The notes beneath the pieces are model-generated. The model did not search any database. It saw nothing but the letters and a program-made list of their open reading frames with translations, and was not told where the DNA came from. Below are positions 33,227 to 45,347 of a stretch of 64,000 bases of DNA, one piece after another. The stretch lies in contig OX465286.1 of the NCBI GenBank assembly GCA_949987705.1, positions 24,292,045 through 24,356,044 on the forward strand. Reading direction: 5' to 3'. Position 1 is the stretch's first letter. The number at the start of each line of letters is the position of its first letter. The stretch is from Thereva unica (Eukaryota > Arthropoda > Insecta > Diptera > Therevidae). Position numbers and translations under genes: made by a program.

Positions 33227-33429
33227 TCACGCCTAAACCACTAAACCGATTTTGATGAAATTTGCTACAGACATAGTTTAGACCTTGGAGACGGACATAG
33301 GCTACTTTTTATGGAGAAAAAAAGGGTTTAAGGGAGTGAAATGGGGTTCAATAAGTTGTAAGGGGATTTTTTATCTTTACTTTTTTTTTCTATTGTATTA
33401 AAAGTAACTGACTGACAGACAACGCACAA

Positions 33430-36400
33430 CCTAAACAGCTGGAGCTAAAGGGCTGAAATTTTGACAGTGCATCCCTATAATGGCGTGGACATCCACTAAA
33501 AAGCGATTTTTCGAAATTCATCCCCTAAGGGGGTGAAATGGGGTTTATCCAAACCGCTGGAGCTATAGGGCTGAAATTTGGACAGTGCATCCCTATAATG
33601 GAGTGGACATCCACTATAAAGCGATTTTTCGAAATTCATCCCCTAAGGGGGTGAAATGGGGTTTATCCAAACCGTTGGAGCTATAGGGCTGAAATTTTGG
33701 CAGTGCATCCGATTTTTCGATTTTTCGAAATTCATCCCTTAAGGGGGTGAAATGGGGTTTATTGTAACCGCTGGAGCTATAGGGTTGAAATTTTAACAGT
33801 GGATCCCTATAATGACGTGGACATCCACTAAAGAGCGATTTTTCGAAATTCATCCCCTAAGGGTGTGAAATGGGGTTTTTACAAACCGCTAAAGCTATAG
33901 GGCTGAAATTTTGACAGTGCATCCCTATAATGGCGTGGACATCCACTATAAAGCGATTTTTCGAAATTCATCCCTTAAGGGGGTGAAATGGGGTTTATCC
34001 AAACCGCTGGAGCTATAGGGTTGAAATTTTAACAGTGGATCCCTATAATGACGTGGACATCCACTAAAGAGCGATTTTTCGAAATTCATCCCCTAAGGGT
34101 GTGAAATGGGGTTTTTACAAACCGCTAAAGCTATAGGGCTGAAATTCGGACAGTGCATCCCTATAATGGAGTGGACATCCACTATAAAGCGATTTTTCGA
34201 AATTCATCCCTTAAGCGGGTGAAATAGGGTTTATCCAAACCGCTGGAGCTATAGGGTTGAAATTTTAACAGTGGATCCCTATAATGACGTGGACATCCAC
34301 TAAAGAGCGATTTTTCGAAATTCATCCCCTTAAGGTGTGAAATGGGGTTTTTACAAACCGCTAAAGCTATAGGGCTGAAATTTTGACAGTGCATCCCTAT
34401 AATGACGTTTACATCCACTAAAGAGCGATTTTTCGAAATTCATCCCCTAAGGGTGTGAAATAGGGTTTTTACAAACCGCTAAAGCTATAGGGCTGAAATT
34501 CGGACAGTGCATCCCTATAGTGGAGTGGACATCCACTATAAAGCGATTTTTCGAAATTCATCCCTTAAGCGGGTGAAATAGGGTTTATCCAAACCGCTGG
34601 AGCTATAGGGTTGAAATTTTAACAGTGGATCCCTATAATGACGTGGACATCCACTAAAGAGCGATTTTTCAAAATTCATCCCCTAAGGGTGTGAAATGGG
34701 GTTTTTACAAACCGCTAAAGCTATAGGGCTGAAATTTTGACAGTGCATCCCTATAATGACGTGGATATCCACTATAAAGCGATTTTTCGAAATTCATCCC
34801 TTAAGCGGGTGAAATAGGGTTTATCCAAACCGCTGGAGCTATAGGGCTGAAATTTTGTCAGTGCATCCCTATAATGGCGTGGACATCCACTAAGAAGCGA
34901 TTTTTCGAAATTCATTCCCTAAGGGGGTGAAATGGGGTTTACCCACACCGCTGGAGCTATAGGGCAGACATTTTGACAGTGCATCCCTATAATGGCGTGA
35001 ACGTCCACTAAGAAGCGATTTTTCAAAATTCATCCCCTAAGGGTGTGAAATGGGGTTTTTACAAACCGCTAAAGCTATAGGGCTGAAATTTGGACAGTGC
35101 ATCCCTATAATGACGTTTACATCCACTAAAAAGCGATTTTTCGAAATTCATCCCCTAAGGGTGTGAAATAGGGTTTTTACAAACCGCTAAAGCTATAGGG
35201 CTGAAATTTGGACAGTGCATCCCTATAATGGAGTGGACATCCACTATAAAGCGATTTTTCGAAATTCATCCCCTAAGGGCGTGAAATGGGGTTTATCCAA
35301 ACCGTTGGAGCTATAGGGCTGAAATTTGGACAGTGCATCCCTATAATGGAGTGGACATCCACTATAAAGCGATTTTTCGAAATTCATCCCCTAAGGGGGT
35401 GAAATGGGGTTTATCCAAACCGTTGGAGCTATAGGGCTGAAATTTTGGCAGTGCATCCGATTTTTCGATTTTTCGAAATTCATCCCTTAAGGGGGTGAAA
35501 TGGGGTTTATTGTAACCGCAGGAGCTATAGGGTTGAAATTTTAACAGTGCATCCCTATAATGACGTGGACATCCACTAAAGAGCGATTTTTCGAAATTCA
35601 TCCCCTAAGGGTGTGAAATGGGGTTTTTACAAACCGCTAAAGCTATAGGGCTGAAATTTTGACAGTGCATCCCTATAACGGCGTGGACATCCACTAAGAA
35701 GCGATTTTTCGAAATTCATCCCCTAAGGGGGTGAAATGGGGTTTACCCACACCGCTTGAGCTATAGGGCTGAAATTTGGACAGTGCATCCCTATAATGGC
35801 GTGAACATCCACTAAGAAGCGATTTTTCAAAATTCATCCCCTAAGGGGGTGAAATGGGGTTTATCCAAACCGCTAAAGTTATAGGGCTGAAATTTTGACA
35901 GTGCATTCCTATAATGGCGTGGACATCCACTATAAGGCGATTTTTCGAAATTTATCCCCTAAGGGGGTGAAATGGGGTTTACCCACACCGCTGGAGCTAT
36001 TGGGCTGAAATTTTGACAGTGCATCCCTATAATGGCGTGAACATCCACTAAGAAGCGATTTTTCATAATTCATCCCCTAAGGGGGTGAAATGGGGTTTAT
36101 CCAAACCGCTAAAGTTATAGGGCTGGAATTTTAACAGTGCATCCCTATAATGGAGTGGACATCCACTATAAGGCAATTTTTCGAAATTTATCCCCTAAGA
36201 GGATGAAATGGGGTTTACCCAAACCGCTGGAGCTATAGGGCTGAAATTTTGAACAGTGCATCCCCTTAATGACGTGGACATCCATTAAGAAACGATTTTT
36301 CGAAATTCATCCCCTGAGGGGGTTAAATGGGGTTAAGCCAAACCGCTGGAGCTAAACGGCTGAAATTTTGACAGTGCATATTTATAATGAAGTGGACATT

Positions 36401-36640
36401 TACTAAGAAGCGATTTTTTGAAATTCATCCCCTAAAGGGGTGAAATGGGGTTACCAAACTACTGGAGCTACAGGGTTGAAATTTGGACAGTGCATCCCTA
36501 TAATGTCGTGGACATCCACTAAGAGGCGATTACTCGAAATGCACCCCCAAAGGGGATGAAATGGGGTTAACCCAAACCTCCGAAGCTGAAGGGCTGAAAT
36601 TTTGACAGTGCATCCCTATAATCACGTAGAAATGAATGAC
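33430..36640. repeat. Satellite array 2, same 118-119-bp unit, roughly 27 copies
   Basis: Same unit as array 1 (GGAGCTATAGGGCTGAAATT, GCGATTTTTCGAAATTCATC). Some sub-families recur as higher-order groups. Units with AAACCGCTAAAGCTATAGGG alternate with units with CCGCTGGAGCTATAGGGTTG between about 33840 and 34860. A block with the fused GATTTTTCGATTTTTCGAAA appears at both 33710 and 35457, suggesting a segmental duplication of about 1.75 kb within the array. Confidence 0.9.
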
Positions 36641-36979
36641 TCGAAATTCACTTTATTTAATATTCATTTGTGATTGCTTCATAATTTCTTACATCCACGT
36701 AAATAGGCGAACAAACTTAACGAACGTTCGTCAAACCCTAAAATGTCACTTTTCTTGATGACATATACATGCCAATCTCTGCTTCAAAACTTGCAGATTT
36801 GTTGAGCAGAGGTGATATTCGCAGCAATTTCTTTACCATATTTATTAAAAAATGCACTATAATAAACCCTTTTTAAAGATAATAACAGCTGACTTTTTTG
36901 TTGGTTTTTTTTTAAGGAAAACATTGCACATAATAAACAGTTTTTAAAGGCGTTGCAAGGCACGCGGGTTTTATGCTAG

Positions 36980-37530
36980 TATAATAATAAAAGTAAGACT
37001 ATATGTCTTAATAAGCATTAGAATCTTTAATAATATATTATAAAATTGAACTATATGGACCATATTATAATTTTCATAACTAACAAATGTGTAGTTATAT
37101 TATTGGTGTTATATAAAAAAAATCATCAATGATAATATCATACATGATGTTGAGATAAGATCATCCAGATCATCTCACAGACGCTTAGCTATCAAAAATG
37201 ACGTATTGAAAGATTACTTCCTATAACTAAAAGCTATTAAAAAAAATGTTTTCTAACAACTTGTAAAATGATTGGAAAATTTTTAATTTTTAAAGATTAA
37301 TGTGTATTTAAATTATCAACTTTACGGAAAAAAGTAATATTACATTTCTAGTTCTAAATCCGTCCAAAAATATTACAAAATTGTTAAAATTTTAATTTTC
37401 GTTTTGTTATAAAATAACTGTTTATAATAATATATCCCTTATGGTACCAGGATATACCTTGGAAACTCAACGTTTCCTAACACAATTATAAAAATACTAT
37501 CCTAATATAGAAAATTTATCCTGTGACGCG
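36980..37530 (+). other. rDNA intergenic spacer, second part
   Basis: AT-rich. Shares TTGAACTATA, CATATTATAATTTTCATAAC and TTAGTTATATT phrases with 32880-33080. No gene. Confidence 0.5.
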
Positions 37531-38999
37531 ATGACGCGGTCGAAAGATCCTTTGCTGCCTGCTCTAATAGTGGAACCAGGTGGTTTATTTATTAAATTTA
37601 CACGTTATATAAAAAACAAAAATGTTTCCACTTTGTTTGAAACTCCTAATTTTTCAATTTTTTTGGGAGTTACTTGGAATATTTGACATTTTTGTTAGTT
37701 GCATCGTATTCATGCATTTTAAACACACTTTTCTTTGAACTGGTCTGATGTTTTGAACACAACTTGGGAGCCGTGACACCACTTGCTGTCAAAATTTGGG
37801 GGACTCGTTCCCAAAGCTCTTACTGGAACAAAAATACATGTAGTCCAATCTATCGAACTTACTTTACAAAATTTTCCAAGATCCAACGTTCAAAAACAAA
37901 TATCTCTTAAATGGTAGGTTTTATCGCAAAAATTATTACAATTACAATTGTAGATCATGCAATTTTTTCACAAACGATCCTTTTTCTTACGAGTGAGACC
38001 TCGTAAAATATTGCATTCCAAAAGTTTTCGAATTTATATTTTGCATAGTATATACTCCTTCGAATTTATATTTTGCAAGTTTATATTTTGGATAGTATAT
38101 AACACCACCGTAGGCGCATTTTTAAACGTAGGCACAATCCATGATTTGTTGTGATCAAACAAGCACAACTATATTTGCATATACGGCAAGAACAAAGAGG
38201 ATAAGAGGGAAATATGGAGGGCATACAGTTCACCAAGCTATTTAATAATCGTTATTAGCAATGTTTCTGTCTTTTCTGGTAGAGCACTTTTTCATAGGTT
38301 TTGATTTAATGGAATTTCTTGCGACCGTTCAATAAACCCCTTCCCAAAAATTTTGATATGAGCTTTGCCCAAATGAAAAACAAGTTGTGAAGGCGAATGT
38401 AAGGCCCCGGATTAGTACTGTTCATGTAATTTTTACTATTTAAAAGGGACTCATTTTTAAGTCCAAGCCATTCTCCTTGTTCTAATAAATATTCTTGCAA
38501 TTGTTACAATGCTCAACCTTTGTTTTGAATATATATTAGTTTATAGAAGCCTCATCTAAGAAATTATTTTTTAACACTATTTCTACCACGATTTTGTGTG
38601 TACCTATTTTGACCCAACGGTGTCTTTTCAATCTGTGTAACAAGAAAAAACAGTAATCATAAAAACAGCACTGTAATAAAACTTTTTCCTTGTTTAATGT
38701 CACAGTTTTTACAAATCAATGGTTGCTCTACTAAGCATTTTCCACACGCATACTTTGAAAAGTGCCTTTTGACACCTCTTGGTAGAAATAGTGCTTAAAC
38801 AACGGTATCAAGTGCCTCTTCCAAATACCAGTACTTTCATTAGAATTTTCATTATCGACTTACAAAGAAAGTAAGTCCTTGACAAGAACACCCGCTACGT
38901 TTGTTTAACATTGATTATAATTCACAGCATCTAACAAAGTAAAATCTTCATCTTCATTGCAATTAGAAATGTCATTCGGCTGGAAAATTTTAAATGACA
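37531..38999. other. Spacer or degenerate sequence, no gene supported
   Basis: A repeated phrase CGAATTTATATTTTGCA-AGTATATA occurs twice near 38030-38100, upstream of ACACCACCG. On the minus strand near 38745-38700 a cysteine-rich stretch (YACGKCLVEQPLICKNC) resembles the zinc tail of a transposase, but no family could be named. Confidence 0.35.
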
Positions 39000-40100
39000 T
39001 CATCTGCGATAAGGATTTAAACGTCCGGACCACTGTCCTTATAGGTCTGGTCTGTAATGGACTCCGACCGGCTTGTCCTTTTCAACTTAGTGTTGGAGAA
39101 AATAATCCAGGGGTGACATTAAAGGGAAGAATCCTCCACAAATACTGATGGCTTATGGCACTGACATCATCGGAAGACCATCAAGAACAGTACAAGTAGC
39201 TTTCACCCAGATTGAACCAGCGGCACGAAAGCTGGGACTGCAGATCAACGAAAGCTAAACAAAGTATATGGTGGCCTCGTCTGCAAGAACACCTAACTTT
39301 GGTCCCACAATCAAGGTAGAAGAATACGATTTTGAAGTGGTAAAAGTATTTACCTACCTTGAGTCAATAGTAGCAGCCGACTATAGCATGGTACTAGAAA
39401 TACGCCCACGGCTTCTAAAAGCCAACAAAACCTACTGCAGTCTGTCAAGGCTCTTCAAATCCAAGCACTCTAACCTCTTAACCTTGTTCGACAGTAACTT
39501 CTTTCGGAAAATTGTTGTGAAGAAGATACAACCCCAAATTGTACTAAATATATAAAGAACCAGCCACAACCATAGATACACATGTAATGGGAATGCCTGC
39601 AGAAGTGCCCCAAACTTCCTGTTCCTCCAAAGGCCAAAGCGAATAGGGTTACAAGACCTAGGAAGAGATATAAAAGTGACATAAAAATGAACTTACTCAC
39701 AATTGGGTTACCAACCAGAACACAGAGATACAGGACCGAGATCATTGAACGAAAGTTCTTGAAGAGGCCTAGGCTCACAGACGGCTGTAGTGCCAATGAT
39801 GATGGAGATAAAGGACGATTCCGAAAATTTTACAACGACGATATCTACGAGCGTTATAGCGACATAGATGTTGTGGAGAAATCAAAGCGCGGTAGGTCTC
39901 GGTGGACTAGCTCTTATGAGTGAAGATGGACAGAATCGGAAAGTTCTCTACGGTAAGATCTATGAGGGCGACAGCGAGGGAAACCCAACGTTCGCTGGAA
40001 GGATGGCTGGATAGAATCGGGATTGGTGGCGAGAATAGTTGCGAGAGGGCGGGACGGTAAAGCGATTGTAGAGCCGTTAAATAAGAAGAAGTCATTAATG
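39000..40100 (+). pseudogene. Non-LTR retrotransposon reverse transcriptase, C-terminal remnant
   Basis: Read over several frames, this region gives NGLRPACPFQLSVGENNPG, then MAYG-T-DIIGRPSRTVQVAF, corresponding to the YADD catalytic region with the box itself lost. It continues KLGLQINESKTKYMV, then EVVKVFTYLESIVAADYS and ANKTYCSLSRLFKSK. Further on, a GKPNVRWKDGW...EPLNKKK stretch looks like the basic GRPxxRWxD tail of such LINEs. The clade is uncertain. Stops and frameshifts are frequent, so it is an old copy. Confidence 0.65.
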
Positions 40101-40103
40101 GAT

Positions 40104-41030
40104 GGATGCATACAGCATAAACCGTATTCACTTAACGACCTCGTATTAACCACATATGAACGACCATCTACCAGAGAAAGTCATAAGCTTCAACCAATTC
40201 AATTTACAGGACCATATCAAATCAAAAATGTTTTGGTAACGACCTGCTGCTGATGAGCTTGCTAGACAGGGAAACGAAGTGGAAAGCACACCCCACTTAA
40301 CGCGGATGGGAATGCCCTTGCCTACCACAAACAAGCTGTGAGGAAAACCAGCTTGGCTCGAGCTGGGTTGAGTTGGATTACAGCAACGGTGTGCCGCACT
40401 CTTCATGCAATGTGGCCAACTTTGGACGGAAAGCGTTCAACATCTCTTGTTCAGTTGAACCAAAAAGGAGATAAGCCATATAGTAAAGGTGCTGACCGGT
40501 CACTGTACCTTTGCCCCGCACGCCGAAAGATTAGAACTTCCCCACAACGACTTATGAAGAAGTTGTGGTAATGAAGAAGAAGAAGAAACTGTCTCCCATA
40601 TTCTCTGTTCATGTCCCGCCCTCGGAAGAAAAAGAGGACCTTCCTTGGCTCACCCTTCCTTGATGGATTAAGCGAGCTGCAAAATATTGGTGCTCCTAAC
40701 CTCTGTCGCTTTATCAAAAGCTCAAAATGGCTTAAAATGGCCTGAACTTTGTTCCAACACTACATAGGATGGCATCACAATGTGCCCAATGTCGGGCCTA
40801 AGTGGGCAGCCATTTCAACCTAACCTAACGACCTGCTGGGGGACTTTGAAGGGCATATTGCAAATTATAAAAAGACAGCTATATTTATATTTGGGACAAG
40901 GAACTTGAAACCGTGGTGTTCGGCGTCACTTGAACTGGATGCAAGAGGGAGCGATGACAAATTAGAAACTGAAGATAAATTCGAGGACCACTTCAGTGCC
41001 GGGATGGCGAGCGCTGTCTCCAAACAAGAA
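40104..41030 (+). pseudogene. Ty3/gypsy integrase C-terminal region, split by a LINE
   Basis: The frame before 40250 reads HKPYSLNDLVLTTYERPSTR...KLQPIQFTGPYQIKN. This is the typical gypsy integrase tail (N-D-L-V-L, then K-L-Q-P-x-x-x-G-P-Y). After the inserted LINE (40250-40825), the sequence resumes with an acidic tail (LDARGSDDKLETEDKFEDHF, then SAGMASA) like the ends of many gypsy pol proteins. Confidence 0.6.
40250..40825 (+). mobile_element. 5'-truncated LINE (I/Jockey-like) with 13-bp target duplication
   Basis: TAACGACCTGCTG occurs at 40237-40249 and 40826-40838. The inserted 576 bp starts in the RNase H domain (ADELARQGNEVE) and continues to the C-terminal SHILCSCPALGRKR motif and FIKSSKWL-like end, over frameshifts. 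It ends CAACCTAACC. 5' truncation plus a duplication of this length is what target-primed reverse transcription leaves. Confidence 0.78.
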
Positions 41031-41622
41031 GATAACTTACTTTGTATGAATCATAGTTGCTGGTTGGTCAGCTGATGGGATTCATCACATAATAAAACTG
41101 GTTTCGCAATTTTTGCAATTAGGTTTGATAGTAAGTTAGTTAGTCATCTTTAGCCCTGGTTTTAAAAATCCGCACCACATAATTGTAGGTCTTTGTCGGT
41201 TAAAAATGTATGCTACAATAGTTTCCTTCCATTTCTTGTAAACATTTAATGAAGTTTAATTTTTATAAAAACTATATATCTCAAAAATCAATAGTTTTCG
41301 AGCTAAGCATGAAAAACTAAATTTTATCCCTTTCAACCCCCCTAAAAAACCACACCAGGTGAAATTTACATTACATAGCCTGTCGTACATCATAACAAAG
41401 ATGCCCACAACAATTCTGCTTTATCAGTTATAAATAAAATCAAACTAAGTACTCTCACATTTTACAATAATAACAATAAAAAGCCAATATCCCCGAGAAT
41501 ATTCCTAGGTTAAACCAGAAAGGTAGATTTCTTATGCTATCCACCAAAATTTAATTTTGTTCATGGGCAGAAAACTTTGTTTTTTTTCTTTGTACGTGCA
41601 TAAATGAAGAAAAAACACTCAT
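41031..41622. other. No gene seen
   Basis: AT-rich flank without recognisable repeats or coding content. Confidence 0.4.
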
Positions 41623-42215
41623 GGGTAATTCCATGCCAACTCAGCATGAGTGTCCACCCGCCCATCACGGATTTTAAATTCAACTTCACTGGCGTGTTCT
41701 ACACTTAAAAACAACAGATTTTGCCAAAAATAAAAATTTTTCATTGATTCTATTGATTTTTATAATCGATTTTTCATTTTATGTTTTTATCGAAGTCAGA
41801 AGTCACAATAATTGAATTTTCTTCTAAATTTGCAAATAGTGAACAGTAAAAAATGTAAAAATGTACTATTCTGATAGGAAACTTTCTGACGAATCGATTA
41901 ATGGCATTGTCGAAGCGAAATTTTTAGATCTAATGGTCCAAAATGGCGTTTTTTTGAAAAAAATCACCTTTTTTTCAACTTAAAATATCTCAAAAAGGGA
42001 TACCTCAAAAAATTTTGTTTTACATGAAATCGCAAGGGTTTTAATTGAACTTTACGAATATATCATGGTCTTTTGTACTTTTGGCCAACCAAGTTGATTT
42101 TCTGGCTATTTTAGTTCAAACTCTGAATTTTCACCAAATGAAGTGATTTTTAATATGTTCTATCACTATATTTTGCAAATACCGGGAAAAAAGGCTAATA
42201 ACAAACATTTTCACC

Positions 42216-43130
42216 CTCTATCCCTCTATCATTAACCCTCTATCTTGGTAGACATAAATGAAGTCTAAGCCTCTTGTGACTTCATTCATAAATCTTTGAA
42301 ATGACTGGGCTGCATTTCTTAACCCAAATGGCATGCGAGTGAACTCAAACAAACCAAAGGGTGTTATTAAGGCAGTTTTATGCACGTCTTCTTGTGCAAT
42401 GGAGATGTTGTGGTACGCACGCACCAAATCCACCTTCGAAAAAATCGTGCATCCGTGAAGGTTCACAGAGAAATTGTGAATGTGCGGGATAGAATATCTA
42501 TCCGGCACCGTGACTGCATTAAGGCGACGGTAGTCGCCGCATGGCCTCCAATCATTTGTATCCCGTTTAGGGACCAGATGAAGTGGAGATGCTGCGGGAG
42601 ACGACTATGGTTGACAAATCCCTAGTTAAACCATATGTTCAAACTCCAATTTCGCCACCTTGAGCTTCTCAGGATGGAGTCTACGAGCGGTAACGAAAGG
42701 TAATTGCCCATTAGTAACAGTGTGATGTTGCACATTGTGTTTAACCGGTAGGTCAAAATTAAGTGGTTGTGTTAAAGAAGCGTACTTCATTAACAATTCT
42801 TTATATTTGCCAAGATGTTCTCATTCAAAGCTCTCGATCATATACTATCATATACTCACCAGTTGCACAGACGTCAGTCTGAAGACTGGTCTGTGAGTCA
42901 ACTAATACTCGCATTTTGAAGTCGAGGATGAGTTCTAACTTCGTGAGGAAGTCCGCACCGAGTATACCTTTGTTAGTGTTGACTATTATGAAGTTGTGGG
43001 TGAACCGTCGGCGAAGACCTAGGTTCAGTTCCAGCAACTTCATGCCAAAAGTGTGGATCATGGATCCATTAGCGGCCCGCAGAAGTAAATTAGGGCATGT
43101 AGTTTGTACCCTAAAAGTGTGCGCTGGAAT
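42216..43130 (-). pseudogene. Ty3/gypsy protease-RT fragment, reversed, inside the 590-bp-TIR element
   Basis: On the minus strand the order is correct. A retropepsin end comes first (FIIVNTNKGILGADFLTKLE near 42950), then a linker. PRDT-type [17 protein letters not shown] and [16 protein letters not shown] follow, with [13 protein letters not shown], and [20 protein letters not shown] ending near 42240. The catalytic YxDD position reads FIYVYQDRG, so an active-site residue is altered and the frame ends there. Stops between 42600 and 42840 confirm decay. Confidence 0.75.
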
Positions 43131-43775
43131 TAATGATAGAGACCCTCTATCCGATCAAATCATACAATGTAAAGTCGTCAGTCTTGATACAACACCTGCA
43201 ATCAAGTTCAACCTGATTACCAAAAGAAAAATATTGATGCATAATTATAATTTGATACCTGCATGCGGCGGATATCCGCCAGGCGGAATTTATAGATTAA
43301 TGGAAACTTGCGGGTGCAAATGGACACCGTGCACGCGCAAATCAATTGTGCTAATCAAGCAAATTATGTGTAAGAATATTTTCACCTAGAAGTAAGTTAA
43401 AATTAAATTAAATATTCAGTACTTGTCAACAGTTTGAGTCGTTCGGTTAATTAAACTTTGTTATTAGTAAAAACTTGTTTTGTTTCATTCATTAATAAAA
43501 ATTTCTATGTTCCCGGAACAAGTTGATACCTTTGTACAAGTTTGATAAATATAGAATTTTCTTTTGTATTATGAAAAGATTAATTAAATATTTAGAAAAT
43601 GAATTTTGAAATGCCTTTTCATTGAAATGCTTTCATTTTTTTTGCAGTCTGATACAAAACGCAAACGTTACTTCATCACAAATAAAACTTAATAGTACTT
43701 TTTTACTTAAATTGCATTACATATAATTTTTTTGATTGATTAAGATATATGCTGAAAAACTGTGCGTTCGGTGAA
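43131..43775. other. Centre of the TIR element, no gene recognised
   Basis: A short plus-strand open frame up to 43389 has no recognised domain. An ATTAATTAAACTTTGTTATTA-type AT-rich stretch follows. Confidence 0.35.
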
Positions 43776-44364
43776 AATGTTTGTTATTAGCCTTTTTTCC
43801 CGGTATTTGCAAAATATAGTGATAGAACATATTTAAAAATCACTTCATTTGGTAAAAATTCAGAGTTTGAACTAAAATAGCCAGAAAATCAACTTGGTTG
43901 GCCAAAAGTACAAAAGACCATGATATATTCGTAAAGTTCAATTAAAACCCTTGCGATTTCATGTAAAACAAAATTTTTTGAGGTATCCCTTTTTGAGATA
44001 TTTTAAGTTGAAAAAAAGGTGATTTTTTCAAAAAAAAACGCCATTTTGGACCATTAGATCTAAAAATTTCGCTTCGACAATGCCATTAATCGATTCGTCA
44101 GAAAGTTTCCTATCAGAATAGTACATTTTTACATTTTTTACTGTTCACTATTTGCAAATTTAGAAGAAAATTCAATTATTGTGACTTCTGACTTCGATAA
44201 AAACATAAAATGAAAAATCGATTATAAAAATCAATAGAATCAATGAAAAATTTTTATTTTTGGCAAAATCTGTTGTTTTTAAGTGTAGAACACGCCAGTG
44301 AAGTTGAATTTAAAATCCGTGATGGGCGGGTGGACACTCATGCTGAGTTGGCATGGAATTACCC

Positions 44365-44875
44365 TCATAGCAGATGTCTGGGACTAGAAAAAACCTCCCC
44401 CCCCTTTCGAATTTCCCTTACCGCACCGGAATGCTCCTATCAACTTCCTCCATAATGCTGGCACATTATTTATATGTGTGTAAGGTAAGACCCTCTGCCC
44501 GGCGCTTGTTGCTGCGCTAACGAAGTCGTGAGAAAAAATTAAATTGGACAGAATTTTCTCTCTTCAAATTTGATATTGTCTCTCACAAAAGCTTGCCAAA
44601 AGCTTACTTCAAAGTAATTTGATAACACATTTTGTTCTTCGTTGTTCCCTCTGTATATTAAGTACTCTGTGGTATTAGGTACCAATAATTGGAGCAGCCT
44701 TGCATTAGAAATGAAAAATAAAAATTTTATTTTTTACATTAGTATTAGGTACCAAAAATGATAAATTATAAAAATTTTCCTATGTTACTGAGTATATATA
44801 GAATTTGTTATCAAAAATGATATATTCAAAGATTTTTTCCTATGTAACTAAAAGTTCTTCAAAAAAATATTATAC
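44365..44875. other. AT-rich spacer upstream of the truncated 18S
   Basis: The phrases GTATTAGGTACCAA and AAAGATTTTTTCCTATGTAAC/AAAATTTTCCTATGTTAC each recur. 18S sequence begins abruptly after TATTATAC, so the start of 18S has been deleted or replaced. Confidence 0.45.
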
Positions 44876-45347
44876 GCAGGCGCGTAAATTACCCACTCCC
44901 AGCACGGGGAGGTAGTGACGAAAAATAGCAATATAGGACTCATATCCGAGGCCCTGTAATTGGAATGAGTACACTTTAAATAATTTAACAAGGATCTATT
45001 GGAGGGCAAGGCTGGTGCCAGCAGCCGCGGTAATTCCAGCTCCAATAGCGTATAATAAAGTTGTTGCGGTTAAAACGTTCGTAGTTGAACTTGTGCTCCA
45101 TACGGGTAGTACACCTAAATAATTGGTTTGTACCTTACCTTTTTGTTATGCGAGCGTATTATCGGTGGGGTATAATATGCTACTTTTTTGTAACCATATA
45201 ACTCCTATATAAACCTGCTTCAGTGCTCTTCACCGAGTGTTGTTGTAGGCCGATACAATTACTTTGAACAAATTAGAGTGCTTAAAGCAGGTTCCAAATG
45301 CCTGAATATTTTGTGCATGGAATAATGGAATAAGATCTCTGTTCTAC
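44876..45347 (+). rRNA. 18S rRNA gene, internal segment, 5'-truncated
   Basis: Begins at GCAGGCGCGTAAATTACCCA, which lies several hundred bases into 18S. It continues through GGTAGTGACGAAAAATAGCA, GGCCCTGTAATTGGAATGAG and GCAGCCGCGGTAATTCCAGC to GGAATAATGGAATAAGATCT. It is interrupted at 45347 by a P-family transposon and resumes at 54860 at the same point. The missing start makes this an rRNA pseudogene. Confidence 0.93.

Larger units (their letters stand above)
33156..36979 (+). mobile_element. Non-autonomous Helitron inserted in the spacer, filled with satellite
   Basis: Starts TCCTTACTAATATTATAAAT, followed by a CTGT run, AACCACTAAACCGATTTTGA and TGAAATTTG. This is the characteristic 5' end of a very common insect Helitron group. 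It ends ATGCTAG directly before T. The insertion lies between A (33155) and T (36980), as expected for Helitrons, with no target duplication. No Rep/helicase gene is present. The 3' hairpin (AAGGCACGCGGG) is weak. Most of the body is the 118-119-bp array. Confidence 0.8.
41623..44364. mobile_element. Element with 590-bp inverted repeats and 4-bp target duplication
   Basis: Ends GGGTAATTCCATGCCAACTC and exact inverted complement, flanked by TCAT (41619-41622 and 44365-44368). The arms 41623-42212 and 43776-44364 are inverted copies over their whole 590 bp, with almost no differences. The centre (42213-43775) is a piece of gypsy retrotransposon. It has no transposase. A 4-bp duplication occurs in Chapaev and Sola1-type transposons, but the termini do not decide between them. 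Confidence 0.75.

Noticed and set aside
28648..35601. Many minus-strand open frames of 75-80 codons reading NFEKSLFSGCPRHYRD-type peptides
   Set aside because: They follow the 118-119-bp satellite unit and change frame with every indel. They reflect the repeat, not a protein.
29243..36640. CRISPR array
   Set aside because: The repeats are 118-119-bp units without constant short repeats and variable spacers, and the context is eukaryotic satellite DNA.
38306..38900. Possible piggyBac transposase tail on the minus strand (cysteine-rich stretch)
   Set aside because: The C-x2-C spacing was suggestive, but no upstream DDD motifs or TTAA-flanked ends could be found.
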